This document shows, in pieces, positions 25,748 to 34,483 of a DNA stretch of 64,000 bases; the first letter of the stretch is position 1; every line of letters begins with the position of its first letter. The position numbers and the translations under genes are program-made. The notes under the pieces are model-generated. The model had not been told where the DNA came from. It made no database searches and saw nothing but the letters and a program-made list of their open reading frames with translations. The DNA is from Hyphomonas johnsonii MHS-2. GTDB lineage: Bacteria; Pseudomonadota; Alphaproteobacteria; Caulobacterales; Hyphomonadaceae. Location of the stretch: contig NZ_ARYK01000005.1 of assembly GCF_000685275.1 (NCBI RefSeq), positions 124,001 through 188,000 of the forward strand. The letters run 5' to 3'.

Positions 25748-27256
25748 TCAGGTGGCACCCGTCGCGCCGCGATCTTGCCCGTTTTGCTCCATCCAGGCGG
25801 CCAGCGCTTCCTGTTGGGCTGCTGTCAGGTGCAGGCGCATCTTGCTGCGCCGCCACAGCACGTCCTCGGCGGTGACGGCAAATTCGTTCGCGATGAGATA
25901 GGCCACCTCCGCCGCATACAGGCCGGCACCGAAATCATGCCCCAAGCCGGAAACATCGGTGGCGTCGCCAAGCACCTCGGGCACGCGCGTGCCATAGGCC
26001 CGCGCCAGGCGGCGCAGCAGGTCTGGCGCCATCCAGTCATAGCGCTGCGCCAGGCCGGTCAGGAAATCCTCGAAGTCGGCCCGCGGAATGTCGCCGCCGG
26101 GCAGGCTTGCGTCGCGCGTCCAGGCCGGCCCCATGCCGGGAAAGTCGCCCGCCAGCTCCTTCAGGGCGTGTTCGGCCAGTTCGCGGAACGTCGTGATCTT
26201 GCCGCCGAACACCGACAGGACCGGGGCGCCGCCGGTGCGGTCGCAGTTCAGCACATAGTCCCGCGTCACCTTCGATGCGTTCGCCGCGCGGTCATCGTAC
26301 AGCGGGCGCACGCCGGAATAGGTCGCCACGACATCGGCCGGCGTGATGGCGCGCTTGTAATACTCGCTGGCACCCGCGCAGAGATAATCGATCTCGTCCT
26401 GGCTGATCACGACATTGTCCTTGTCGGCCTCGAACGGCACATCCGTGGTGCCGATCAGCGTGAATTCGCCGCGCTCATAGGGAATCGCGAACATGATCCG
26501 CCCGTCGCCGTTCTGGAAGAAATAGGCATGGTCGCCTTCATGCCAGCGCGGCACGATGATGTGGCTGCCCTTGACCAGGCGCAGGTGTTTCTGCGTCCGG
26601 CCCGGCTCGGCCAGGCCAAGCACCGCGTCGACCCAGCCGCCAGCGGCGTTGACCACAGCCCGCGCCATCACGGTCCTCTCGCCGTCCGGCCCCTTGAGGG
26701 TCGCCTCCCAGTGATCGGCATGGCGCACCAGGCCCGTGCAGGCCGTGCGCGTGCGTATGTCGGCCCCGCGCGTCTGCGCATCCACCGCGTTCAGCACGAC
26801 GAGGCGGGCATCCTCGACCCAGCAGTCGGAATATTCGAACGCGAGCCGGAATTCCGCCTTCAGCGGGTCCAGCCGGTCCGTCTTGCCGCGCCGCAGCGTC
26901 TTCGTCGGCGGCAGCATCTTGCGCCCGCCGAGATGGTCGTAAAGGAACAGGCCAAGCCGGATCAGCCAGGCCGGCCGCAGGTCCTTGTCATAAGGCAGCA
27001 CGAATCGCATCGGCCAGATGATGTGCGGCGCCGCCCGCAACAGGATTTCCCGCTCGATCAGCGCCTTGCGCACGAGGGCGAAATCATACTGTTCAAGATA
27101 GCGCAGGCCGCCATGGATCAGCTTGGTGCTTGCCGAACTCGTATGCGCGGCCAGGTCATCCTTTTCGCAGAGAACGACTTTCAGGCCCCGCCCCGCCGCA
27201 TCGCGCGCAATCCCGACACCATTGATACCGCCGCCGATGACCAGGAGATCATGCAT
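25748..27256 (-). CDS. glpD: Aerobic glycerol-3-phosphate dehydrogenase
   Basis: 502-aa FAD flavoenzyme oxidising sn-glycerol 3-phosphate to dihydroxyacetone phosphate and passing electrons to quinone at the inner membrane. FAD loop GGGINGVGIARDAAGRG at 8-24, then the family motif SSASTKLIHGGLRYLE, a central substrate domain and a C-terminal helical cap (EVAYLIANEFAVTAEDVLWRR). No glpK, glpF or glpR is nearby. The next gene upstream is the J-domain gene, 9 nt away on the same strand. Confidence 0.96.
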   Translation of the reverse strand: MHDLLVIGGGINGVGIARDAAGRGLKVVLCEKDDLAAHTSSASTKLIHGGLRYLEQYDFALVRKALIEREILLRAAPHIIWPMRFVLPYDKDLRPAWLIRLGLFLYDHLGGRKMLPPTKTLRRGKTDRLDPLKAEFRLAFEYSDCWVEDARLVVLNAVDAQTRGADIRTRTACTGLVRHADHWEATLKGPDGERTVMARAVVNAAGGWVDAVLGLAEPGRTQKHLRLVKGSHIIVPRWHEGDHAYFFQNGDGRIMFAIPYERGEFTLIGTTDVPFEADKDNVVISQDEIDYLCAGASEYYKRAITPADVVATYSGVRPLYDDRAANASKVTRDYVLNCDRTGGAPVLSVFGGKITTFRELAEHALKELAGDFPGMGPAWTRDASLPGGDIPRADFEDFLTGLAQRYDWMAPDLLRRLARAYGTRVPEVLGDATDVSGLGHDFGAGLYAAEVAYLIANEFAVTAEDVLWRRSKMRLHLTAAQQEALAAWMEQNGQDRGATGAT

Positions 27257-27265
27257 GCCCGGGCC

Positions 27266-27889
27266 CTAGCCCTTCATCAGGCCCGCCGCCTTGAGCAGTT
27301 TGCCGGCCCGGATCACCCGTTGCAGCTTGTGCTCAGACGAACGGTCGCCCTTGTTCGAGTCCGGGTGGAAACGGCGGATATATTCGGCATAGCGTGCCCG
27401 GATCTCGGCCGGCGGAGCCGTCGCCTCCAGGTCGAGCTCGTTGAGCGCTCGCACCTGCATGCTCGAGCGGCGCGCCTGCGACCCGGCTTCGGCATTGGCG
27501 GCGTCATCGACATTGAAGAAGCCCCGGCCCGCCCAGGTGCGCGGATCATGGCTCTTGGACGCCTTCTTGCCGGCCATCGGCCCGGTGCCGAACTTCCAGG
27601 TGCGCTTGTGGCCGAACCGTTCGGCGCGTGTGAACGCGGCCGCTTCGGCCTCCGACATGCCTTCGAAGAAGTTGAAGCTGCGATTGTATTCGATGATGTG
27701 CGCCTGGCAGAAATGGTGCTTGCCTTTGCCGCCACGCTTGGGCGCCGGGAACGCGCCCTCCAGTTCGCAGCCATCATGCTCGCACACCCGTGTCTTGCGG
27801 GCACGTGCCTTGGAAGCCTCATCGGCCGGGGGTTTCACGCGAATATCGGTGAATTTGACGCGGTAGCTGAAGGGATCTGAATCTGACAT
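27266..27889 (-). CDS. J-domain-containing protein
   Basis: 207-aa protein of the alphaproteobacterial group encoded next to bolA. The N-terminal region has a Cys-His-Cys arrangement (TRVCEHDGCELEGAF, HHFCQAHIIEYN) that may bind metal. The C-terminal J-like domain (about 160-205) has IRARYAEYIRRFHPDSNKGD, with the HPD tripeptide intact. It is probably a DnaK co-chaperone with a dedicated client. I chose ATG 27889 although the frame is open upstream, because it leaves a 31-nt divergent spacer to bolA. Confidence 0.85.
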   Translation of the reverse strand: MSDSDPFSYRVKFTDIRVKPPADEASKARARKTRVCEHDGCELEGAFPAPKRGGKGKHHFCQAHIIEYNRSFNFFEGMSEAEAAAFTRAERFGHKRTWKFGTGPMAGKKASKSHDPRTWAGRGFFNVDDAANAEAGSQARRSSMQVRALNELDLEATAPPAEIRARYAEYIRRFHPDSNKGDRSSEHKLQRVIRAGKLLKAAGLMKG

Positions 27890-27920
27890 AGCGGGCCATA
27901 ATACGGATTGGATTGTAAAC

Positions 27921-28193
27921 ATGCCACAACCAAGTGACAGAACATCGCGAATTCGTGCACTTCTTACCGAAGCGTTCGAACCCACCCACCTCGAGATCAT
28001 CGACGACAGTGCCCGTCATGCGGGCCATGCCGGCGCTGCGCCCGGTGGTGAAACGCACTATAATATAGAGATCACGTCGACTGCTTTCGAGGGCCTTTCG
28101 CGCGTCCAGATACAGCGCGCCGTCATGTTGGCCCTGCAGGCGGAATTCGATTCCGGCCTCCACGCACTCTCCCTGAAGGCGAAAATGCCATAA
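27921..28193 (+). CDS. bolA: BolA family protein
   Basis: 90-aa BolA/IbaG-type protein with class-II KH-like fold; residues HYNIEITSTAFEGLSRVQIQRAV and the conserved C-terminal histidine in GLHALSLKAKMP. BolA proteins partner with monothiol glutaredoxins in Fe-S cluster trafficking. It is divergent from the J-domain gene with 31 nt between starts, so the promoters of both overlap. Confidence 0.9.
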   Translation: MPQPSDRTSRIRALLTEAFEPTHLEIIDDSARHAGHAGAAPGGETHYNIEITSTAFEGLSRVQIQRAVMLALQAEFDSGLHALSLKAKMP

Positions 28194-28215
28194 TTGACCT
28201 TTTTTAATCCTTACG

Positions 28216-28240
28216 GGAACCCGATTTCGAATCAATCGTT
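28216..28240 (+). promoter_or_regulatory. EcfG-type general stress promoter (perfect match)
   Basis: GGAAC at 28216-28220, exactly 16 nt, then CGTT at 28237-28240. This is the established alphaproteobacterial EcfG (PhyR-NepR-sigma EcfG) promoter pattern. The predicted transcript start is about 28247, with GAGGAG at 28257-28262 before the ATG at 28271. Confidence 0.75.
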
Positions 28241-28270
28241 TCGTCTTCGAACCGTCGAGGAGTACGGGTG

Positions 28271-28612
28271 ATGGACTGCAAGAACCTCATACTGGGCGCC
28301 GCCTGCCTTCTGGCCAGCGGAACGGCCCTTGCCGAAAACCGGCTCGGCGAGCTGGACCTGCCACTCCTGCACAGGATTCAGGAAACGACCTGCGCCGGAA
28401 ATGCCAGCATCATGTTCGTGCCGGTATCGAACGACGTCGACGCCTACCGCACCACCTATGCCGTCATCTCGCTGCGCAATCCGGCTCCCGACTCGGCCGA
28501 TATCGTATCCGAACGCGAACGCCTGTGGCTGACGACGAATGGCTGCAACGGCCCGCGCGCGGACGCAATCATGGCCTCGGGCGAGAGCGACTCAGGCCGG
28601 GTCAGATTCTGA
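28271..28612 (+). CDS. Small secreted protein of unknown function, general-stress promoter
   Basis: 113 aa. A signal peptide (about 1-21, ending GTALA before ENRLG) leads to a mature periplasmic protein of about 92 aa. Its two cysteines (TTCAGN and TNGCNG) could form one disulfide. I do not recognise the family. GTG 28268 directly precedes ATG 28271 and either could start; ATG with GAGGAG upstream is preferred. The perfect EcfG promoter marks it as a probable stress-induced gene. Its 3' end overlaps that of the convergent CNNM gene by 21 nt. Confidence 0.75.
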   Translation: MDCKNLILGAACLLASGTALAENRLGELDLPLLHRIQETTCAGNASIMFVPVSNDVDAYRTTYAVISLRNPAPDSADIVSERERLWLTTNGCNGPRADAIMASGESDSGRVRF

Positions 28613-29854
28613 GATATTGAGCCCTGTCACCTGGTTGCGCTGGCGGCGCAGGATATTGAACCGGTAGCCGTGGAACACGAAGCTCTGCCCTGGTTCGGGA
28701 ATCGCCTGCGCCTCATGGATCACCAGTCCGGCGACCGTGACGGCCTCCTCGTCTGGCAGGTCCCAGCCGGTCGCCCGGTTGAGGTCGCGGATCGGCACCC
28801 AGCCATCGACATTGACCGTTCCGTCGGCTTGCGGGCGCACACCCTGCACGGCGACGTCGTATTCGTCATGGATCGAGCCGACAATTTCCTCGAGAATGTC
28901 TTCCAGCGTGATCAGCCCCTGCAACTCGCCGTATTCGTCGACGACCAGGGCAAAATGGCTGCGCTTTGACAGGAAGAGGTCCAGCTGGTCCTGCACCGGC
29001 GTCGTTTCCGGCACGAACCACGGTTTCCGGAGAATCCCTTCAAGATCCAGCGCCGACAGGTCGCCGCCCAGCGGCAATGCCGCCCGCAGCAGGTCCTTGG
29101 CGTGCAGGATGCCGACAATCTCTTCCTTCTCCCCGCGATACAGCGGCAGGCGCGTATGCGGGCTCGCCAGTGCCTTCATCACGATCTGGCGCGGCTCCAG
29201 GTCGGCGTTCAGCATCTTGATGTTGCGCCGGTGGATCATGACGTCCTCGACGGTCAGGCCCTTCAGGTCCAGCGCGCCGACAAGGCGCAACCGGTCTGCG
29301 GCGGCCACGCCGCCTTCTGACGCATGCAGGTCGATCGCGCCGCGAATCTCGTCTTCCGCTGTCAGCGCGTCGGCCGGCGTCGCCAGGCCGAGCAGCTTCA
29401 ATGTCGCCATCACGATCATCTGGATCAACTTGACGATCCACGAGGCCGAGACCACCAGCAGGCCGATCGGCCGGGCGACACCCATCGCCATCGAATCCGT
29501 GCGCGTGATCGCATAGGTCTTCGGCAGGACTTCGGAAAACACCAGCACCAGGATCGTCATCACGCCGGTCGCGACGACCATGGCCAGCCCGCCCTGTCCG
29601 AACAGCAGCGTGAACAGGGACGTCGCCAGGACCGAGGCGAGGATATTGACCAGGTTGTTGCCAAGCAGGATCGATCCGATCAGGCGCTCCCGGTCGGAAA
29701 TCAGGCGGTTCACGGCAGCCGCGCGCCGGTCACCCTCCTTTTCCAGCTGGTGCATGCGAGCGCGCGACGCAGCCGTCAGCGCCGTCTCCGACCCCGAAAA
29801 GAATGCAGAAAGACCCAGCAATACCAGGATCGCGATGATGTATCCGACTATCAT
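28592..29854 (-). CDS. CNNM/CorC-HlyC family transporter (DUF21 and CBS domains)
   Basis: 420-aa membrane protein. The DUF21/CNNM domain has an N-terminal helix (IVGYIIAILVLLGLSAFFSG, then SETALTAA) and three further segments up to about 160. A CBS pair spans about 195-315 and the CorC_HlyC domain about 330-410 (HFALVVDEYGELQGLITLEDILEEIVGSI is typical of the link). Relatives are linked to magnesium/cobalt efflux. ATG 29854 begins the first membrane helix; upstream codons look non-coding. It follows aroB after 25 nt on the same strand. Confidence 0.92.
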   Translation of the reverse strand: MIVGYIIAILVLLGLSAFFSGSETALTAASRARMHQLEKEGDRRAAAVNRLISDRERLIGSILLGNNLVNILASVLATSLFTLLFGQGGLAMVVATGVMTILVLVFSEVLPKTYAITRTDSMAMGVARPIGLLVVSASWIVKLIQMIVMATLKLLGLATPADALTAEDEIRGAIDLHASEGGVAAADRLRLVGALDLKGLTVEDVMIHRRNIKMLNADLEPRQIVMKALASPHTRLPLYRGEKEEIVGILHAKDLLRAALPLGGDLSALDLEGILRKPWFVPETTPVQDQLDLFLSKRSHFALVVDEYGELQGLITLEDILEEIVGSIHDEYDVAVQGVRPQADGTVNVDGWVPIRDLNRATGWDLPDEEAVTVAGLVIHEAQAIPEPGQSFVFHGYRFNILRRQRNQVTGLNISESDPA

Positions 29855-29879
29855 GGTGCCCCGAGAATGGAGATGTCCC

Positions 29880-31022
29880 TCACGCCTTGCCCAGTTCGGC
29901 GGCCAGGAAGGCCGCCACCGACTTGAGGTCGGCATCCGGATGAATATAGGACTGACCGATCCCCCGCGCCAGAATAAGCGGCACCCGACCGCCAATCGCC
30001 TTTTTGTCCTGTTTCATCAGGTTGGCAAGATTGGCCGCTTCATAAGGGCCGCCCGGAACCGTGCCCAGTGCCACCGGCAGGCCGGCAGCGGCGATCACGC
30101 GGCTGACCCGCTCGGCCGTTTCCGGCGTCGTAATCCCTTCGCGCGCGCCGTAACCGAACGCGAGCGCCATGCCGAGCGCCACCGCCTCGCCATGCAGGAC
30201 GTCTGGCCCGAACCCATTGGCCGCCTCCACCGCGTGGCCGAATGTATGGCCAAGGTTGAGCAGCGCCCGCACGCCAGCCTCGGTCTCGTCTTCCGCGACG
30301 ATTGCCGCCTTTGACCGGCAGGATGTCGCCACCGCCCTCTGGATCGCCACCGCCTCCAGCGCCAGCACGTCGGCGCCATGCGCCTCGAGCCAGTCGAAGA
30401 AGCCCGGATCATTGATCAGGCCGTATTTCAGCACTTCGGCATAGCCCGCACGCAACTCGCGCTGCGGCAGCGTTGCCAGCAGCGCCGTATCGGCAATCAC
30501 GAACCGCGGCTGGTAGAATGCGCCGATCATGTTCTTGCCGTGCGCCGAATTGACCGCCGTCTTGCCGCCGACCGAGGAATCGACCTGCGCCAGCAGGGTC
30601 GTCGGCACCTGCACAAAGCCCATGCCGCGTTTCATCAGGCTGGCGGCGAGACCGGCAATATCCCCGATGACACCCCCCCCCAGCGCGACCAGGATATCGC
30701 TCCTGTCCGCACCGGCGCCAAGCAGCCAGTCGAGGATACGGTCCAGGTTGGCGAATGACTTGGTCTGTTCGCCCGGCGCCAGCACCAGCGTTTCCGCAGC
30801 GATGCCGGCCGGGGCCAGGGCATGCTCCAGCGCGCCCATATGCAGGCGCGACACGTTTTCGTCGGTCAGCACGAATACGCGCGGGCGCTTCAGCAGCGGC
30901 GCAAGCCGCGCGCCGAGGTCGCCCAGCGCGCCATGCCCGACAAGAATGTCATAGCTGCGCACGCCGAGATCCACACGGACGGTTTCGAGGGCCGGTGTGG
31001 AGAGGGTCATTGCGGTGTCCAT
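29880..31022 (-). CDS. aroB: 3-dehydroquinate synthase
   Basis: Second step of the shikimate pathway, NAD- and metal-dependent. 380 aa; motifs include [14 protein letters not shown] (NAD region), [20 protein letters not shown] and [13 protein letters not shown] with metal-binding histidines. ATG 31022 overlaps the aroK end by 16 nt. An ATG at 31010 that overlaps the aroK stop in ATGA is an equally plausible start. Either way aroK-aroB are translationally coupled, as is usual in alphaproteobacteria. Confidence 0.96.
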   Translation of the reverse strand: MDTAMTLSTPALETVRVDLGVRSYDILVGHGALGDLGARLAPLLKRPRVFVLTDENVSRLHMGALEHALAPAGIAAETLVLAPGEQTKSFANLDRILDWLLGAGADRSDILVALGGGVIGDIAGLAASLMKRGMGFVQVPTTLLAQVDSSVGGKTAVNSAHGKNMIGAFYQPRFVIADTALLATLPQRELRAGYAEVLKYGLINDPGFFDWLEAHGADVLALEAVAIQRAVATSCRSKAAIVAEDETEAGVRALLNLGHTFGHAVEAANGFGPDVLHGEAVALGMALAFGYGAREGITTPETAERVSRVIAAAGLPVALGTVPGGPYEAANLANLMKQDKKAIGGRVPLILARGIGQSYIHPDADLKSVAAFLAAELGKA

Positions 31023-31579
31023 GTCTTCAGCGCCTTGAGGATTGCGTTGACCGTCGTGCCGTGCGGGCCGTCCTTGGAATCAACCACGAGGTCTGCCTGC
31101 GAATAGATCGGTTCGCGCTCGACGAACAGGTTCGCCAGGACCGACTTGGCATCATCGCGCCGCAGCAGTGGCCGTGTCGACTTCTTCTGCACCCGCCGCC
31201 ACAGGGTCTCGAGGTCGGCATTCAGCCAGATCGTCACCGCCTTTTCGCGCAACAGGGTCCGCGTCTCCTCGTTGAGGTATGCCCCGCCGCCCGTCGCCAG
31301 CACGTGCGGTTCCTCGGCCAGCAGGCGTTTCAGCACCTGCTGCTCGCCGCGCCGGAAATCGGCCTCGCCGTGCAGCGAGAAAATATCTGCCACCGAAAGG
31401 CCGGCTGCCTTCTCGATTTCCTGGTCGCTGTCATAGAATGTCCGGCCCAGCCGGTGGGCCAGACGGCGCCCCACTGTGGACTTTCCGGCCCCCATCAATC
31501 CGACAAGCGCGATCGTCCGCGTCGCATAGGCTGGCGCGGGCGGGGAAACAGGGGCAGGACTGTCGCTGTCGGCAGGCAT
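31007..31579 (-). CDS. aroK: Shikimate kinase
   Basis: Phosphorylates shikimate with ATP. 190 aa with Walker [10 protein letters not shown] (27-35), the shikimate/Mg site FYDSDQEIE and [11 protein letters not shown], and the lid arginine region [10 protein letters not shown]. The first about 20 residues (proline- and alanine-rich) are an extension. It heads the aroK-aroB-CNNM transcription unit and is divergent from the 44-aa membrane peptide gene across 108 nt. Confidence 0.95.
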   Translation of the reverse strand: MPADSDSPAPVSPPAPAYATRTIALVGLMGAGKSTVGRRLAHRLGRTFYDSDQEIEKAAGLSVADIFSLHGEADFRRGEQQVLKRLLAEEPHVLATGGGAYLNEETRTLLREKAVTIWLNADLETLWRRVQKKSTRPLLRRDDAKSVLANLFVEREPIYSQADLVVDSKDGPHGTTVNAILKALKTWTPQ

Positions 31580-31687
31580 GAAGGGCTTTCATTCACTATT
31601 CAGACCAATTCCTATAGAGACGAGGCCATGTGAGCAATCGGCCAGCCGCCGACGCCGGCCCGAATTCGACCAAGAGGTGAAATCCAT

Positions 31688-31822
31688 ATGCGCAAATACC
31701 TGATTCTCCTGGGCATTCTCGTTGTGCTCGGCCTGGTCGGGGCCTGGTGGCTCGGCCAGCAGGCCGAAAAGAACAAGCCGGTCGACGGTGAAGTGCGCAT
31801 CGAGGTCGACGGTGTTCTCTAG
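31688..31822 (+). CDS. 44-aa single-pass membrane peptide
   Basis: The ORF MRKYLILLGILVVLGLVGAW and onward has one hydrophobic segment (about 4-24) and a short charged tail ending IEVDGVL. AGAGGTG lies 8 nt upstream of ATG 31688, and its stop overlaps the GTG start of the next gene by 11 nt, which together argue that it is real. The function is unknown; the coupling suggests it works with the secreted protein that follows. Confidence 0.6.
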   Translation: MRKYLILLGILVVLGLVGAWWLGQQAEKNKPVDGEVRIEVDGVL

Positions 31823-33401
31823 GACACTCGCGGCCTGTGCCTGCGCAGTCGCTTTCACCCTCTCTTCGTCCGCCCAGATCGAGGATTCCGGGCTGCTGCA
31901 GGTCGATCCCTGGGGCACCGGCTTCCTGGCGGCAGGTGAGCCGGCCCTGCCGGTCACGATGTGGCAGGCCTCCGACAGCGCCTCCCTGCTGGCGCTGATG
32001 CAGGCCGCACCAACCGAAGGCCTCACCCCCACCGGGCGCAAGCTGATGCGCCGGATAGCGCTGTCCCCGGCCGCCGCCCCGCAGGGTGACGACACAGCGC
32101 CGCTTCTCGCCGAACGCGCCCGCATCATCTTCGCGCTCGGAGAACCGGCCGCCGCAGCTGGTCTCATCGCCCGGCTCGACACCGCGCCTGAGGGCATGGA
32201 CGCCGCCGAGATCACCGCCGACCTCAACCTCGCCATCGGCAACGAGGCCGAGGCGTGTGCCGATCCGCTCGGCGGACCGAAGGACGGCGCCTACTGGGCC
32301 CGGCTGCGCGCCGTCTGCGCGGCCCTGCGCGACAATGGCGCCGGCGCCGAACTCGCCATCGAAATGGCCGCCGGGCAGGGCGTGAAGGATGGCTGGCTGA
32401 CCTCTGCCGTATTCGCGGCCTCCGGCGAACTGCCGAAGCCGCCCCCGGCGCGCTATGACAGCGGCCTCGCCATCGCCATTTCGGTCAAGGCAGGCCTGGC
32501 GCCCCCCGACTCCCCCCTTTCCGACACCCGTCCGGACCTTGCCGCCGCCCTCGTCACCCGGCCCGGCATTCCCGCCAGCGTCCGCAACGCGGCCGCCGCC
32601 ATCGCCGCCGAAGCCGGGCTGGTCGATACCGCGGCCTGGCGCAACACGCTGGACACGGCGCTTGCCGATCCGGACTTCACCCCCGAATCCAGGGTGGAAG
32701 TCGCCCTCGCCACCGCACGGAACATCGACATGCCGCAAGACGGCCGCGCCGATGCCCTTGCCGACGCACTGAACGCCGCCGCTGTCAGTCCCGCCCGCTT
32801 TGCCGCTGTCTCCCGCGTCCTTGCGGAAGACCTCGCACGCCTCAGCCTGACCAAGGAAACTGCGCCGCACGCCCTTCTCTTCGCCCGCGCCAGTATTGCC
32901 GCCGGTGATTTTGAAGGTGCGGAACTCTGGACTCTGGTGCCGGACATTGACGGCGCGCCGGACATCAAGCCGTTCGATTTCGCCATGATCGACGCCCTCG
33001 CCGTCCTCGCCGGCAACGGCGATCCCGATGCGGCCGCGACACGGCTGATCGAAACCGCGACCGCAAAAGGCGACGGCAAGACGGCCGCCCGCCTGTTCGC
33101 ATTGTGGACTGTCGCCGGCATCGCGCCGCCGCCCGCGGCCCGCGCCCTGATGGCCGCCGAGAGCGAAACGCCGGGCAAGACCGGCAAGCCGGGAGCCGTG
33201 CTCGCCATGCTCGCCGCCGCAGATGCCGGGGCCGCAGGTGAAACGATCCTCGCCGCCGTCACCCTGGTTGGCAGCGATCCGTCAGGGCGCGACGCCGCCG
33301 ATCTCGCACTCGTCGGCGCCGCCCTTCGCAGGATCAACGCCCCCGAGGCCGCCGCCAGCCTCGCCCTCGAAGCCAGCGGCTACTGGAAAGCGGCGAAGTA
33401 G
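31812..33401 (+). CDS. Large secreted Ala-rich helical-repeat protein of unknown function
   Basis: 529 aa from GTG 31812, which gives a good signal peptide (FSRTLAACACAVAFTLSSSA before QIEDSG). The frame is open back to 31722, but that part would overlay the membrane-peptide gene. The mature protein is about 500 aa, very rich in alanine, with repeated helix pairs such as RARIIFALGEPAAAAGLIARL and NAAAVSPARFAAVSRVLAEDLARL, suggesting a TPR/SEL1-like periplasmic solenoid. I do not recognise a named family. The aroK side carries the usual divergent unit, and cysK is convergent with 8 nt between stops. Confidence 0.75.
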   Translation: MFSRTLAACACAVAFTLSSSAQIEDSGLLQVDPWGTGFLAAGEPALPVTMWQASDSASLLALMQAAPTEGLTPTGRKLMRRIALSPAAAPQGDDTAPLLAERARIIFALGEPAAAAGLIARLDTAPEGMDAAEITADLNLAIGNEAEACADPLGGPKDGAYWARLRAVCAALRDNGAGAELAIEMAAGQGVKDGWLTSAVFAASGELPKPPPARYDSGLAIAISVKAGLAPPDSPLSDTRPDLAAALVTRPGIPASVRNAAAAIAAEAGLVDTAAWRNTLDTALADPDFTPESRVEVALATARNIDMPQDGRADALADALNAAAVSPARFAAVSRVLAEDLARLSLTKETAPHALLFARASIAAGDFEGAELWTLVPDIDGAPDIKPFDFAMIDALAVLAGNGDPDAAATRLIETATAKGDGKTAARLFALWTVAGIAPPPAARALMAAESETPGKTGKPGAVLAMLAAADAGAAGETILAAVTLVGSDPSGRDAADLALVGAALRRINAPEAAASLALEASGYWKAAK

Positions 33402-33409
33402 GCGCTGCC

Positions 33410-34396
33410 TCAGCCAAGGCCTTCGAACAACAGGGTCGAGACATAGCGTTCCGCGAAAGACGGGACGATCACGACAACCGTCTTGCCTTCCATGTCCGGC
33501 CGCTTCGCCACTTCGAGGCCTGCGGTCAGCGCCGCGCCAGACGAGATGCCGACCGGAATGCCATCCGTCCGTGCCACCCGCCGCGCCGTCTTGATCGCAT
33601 CCTCGTTCAAAACCTTGATCACGCCATCCATCAGGCGTGTGTCCATGTTGTCCGGAATGAACCCGGCACCGATGCCCTGGATCACGTGCGGGCCGGGTTC
33701 GCCGCCTGACAGGACTGAACTGGCTTCCGGCTCGACTGCGAACATTTTTACCGACGGCTTCTTCGCCTTCAGCACACGGGCGCACCCGGTGAACGTGCCG
33801 CCCGTCCCGATGCCCGCAATCACCGCATCGACCGCGCCGCCGGTATCGTTCCAGATTTCCAGCGCGGTCGTCGCCTCATGGATTGCCGGATTGGCGGGAT
33901 TGTCGAACTGGCTCGGCATGACGGCGCCGGGAATCGCGGCCAGCAGCTCGGCCGCCTTGTCGAAGGTTCCCTTGATGCCAAGTTCCTTCGGGGTCAGGTG
34001 CAGTTCCGCGCCGAGGATCGCGAGCATTTTCCGGCGCTCGATCGACATCGAATCCGGCATGGTCAGGATCAGGCGGTAGCCGCGCGAGGCCGCCACCATG
34101 GCGAGGCCGATCCCCGTATTGCCTGATGTCGGCTCGACCAGCACCGCGCCCGGCCCGATCTTCCCGTCCTTCTCCAGCTGCGAAATCATGCCGATGGCGA
34201 TCCGGTCCTTCACGCTTGCCAGCGGGTTGAAGAATTCGAGCTTCAGCAGCAGGTCACTCTTCAGGCCCTCTTCCGCCGAGATGCGCGGAATGCGCACCAG
34301 CGGCGTGTTTCCCACCGTTTCCCGGATCGAGTCATAGATCCGCCCGCGTCCCGGCTGGTCCAGCTTGACGCCATTATAGTCCATCGTTCCGCTCAT
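33410..34396 (-). CDS. cysK: Cysteine synthase A (O-acetylserine sulfhydrylase)
   Basis: PLP enzyme forming L-cysteine from O-acetylserine and sulfide. 328 aa. The PLP lysine is Lys63 in NPLASVKDR, with the substrate loop PTSGNTG (89-95) and the phosphate-binding GTGGTFTG. It ends IVPSFAERYVSTLLFEGL, typical of CysK. ATG 34396 has AGGGGA upstream. It is divergent from xerD with 87 nt between starts. Confidence 0.94.
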   Translation of the reverse strand: MSGTMDYNGVKLDQPGRGRIYDSIRETVGNTPLVRIPRISAEEGLKSDLLLKLEFFNPLASVKDRIAIGMISQLEKDGKIGPGAVLVEPTSGNTGIGLAMVAASRGYRLILTMPDSMSIERRKMLAILGAELHLTPKELGIKGTFDKAAELLAAIPGAVMPSQFDNPANPAIHEATTALEIWNDTGGAVDAVIAGIGTGGTFTGCARVLKAKKPSVKMFAVEPEASSVLSGGEPGPHVIQGIGAGFIPDNMDTRLMDGVIKVLNEDAIKTARRVARTDGIPVGISSGAALTAGLEVAKRPDMEGKTVVVIVPSFAERYVSTLLFEGLG

Positions 34397-34483
34397 CCTG
34401 TGTCCCCTGTCCTGGCTGATCGCCATCGCCGGCCCAGAACCGGCATAGAGGCGTCATTAACACAGGCGCGGTACAATTGCCCC

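Noticed and set aside
31722-31811. Earlier start for the secreted 529-aa protein
   Set aside because: Would overlay the 44-aa membrane peptide and destroy the signal peptide that begins at GTG 31812.
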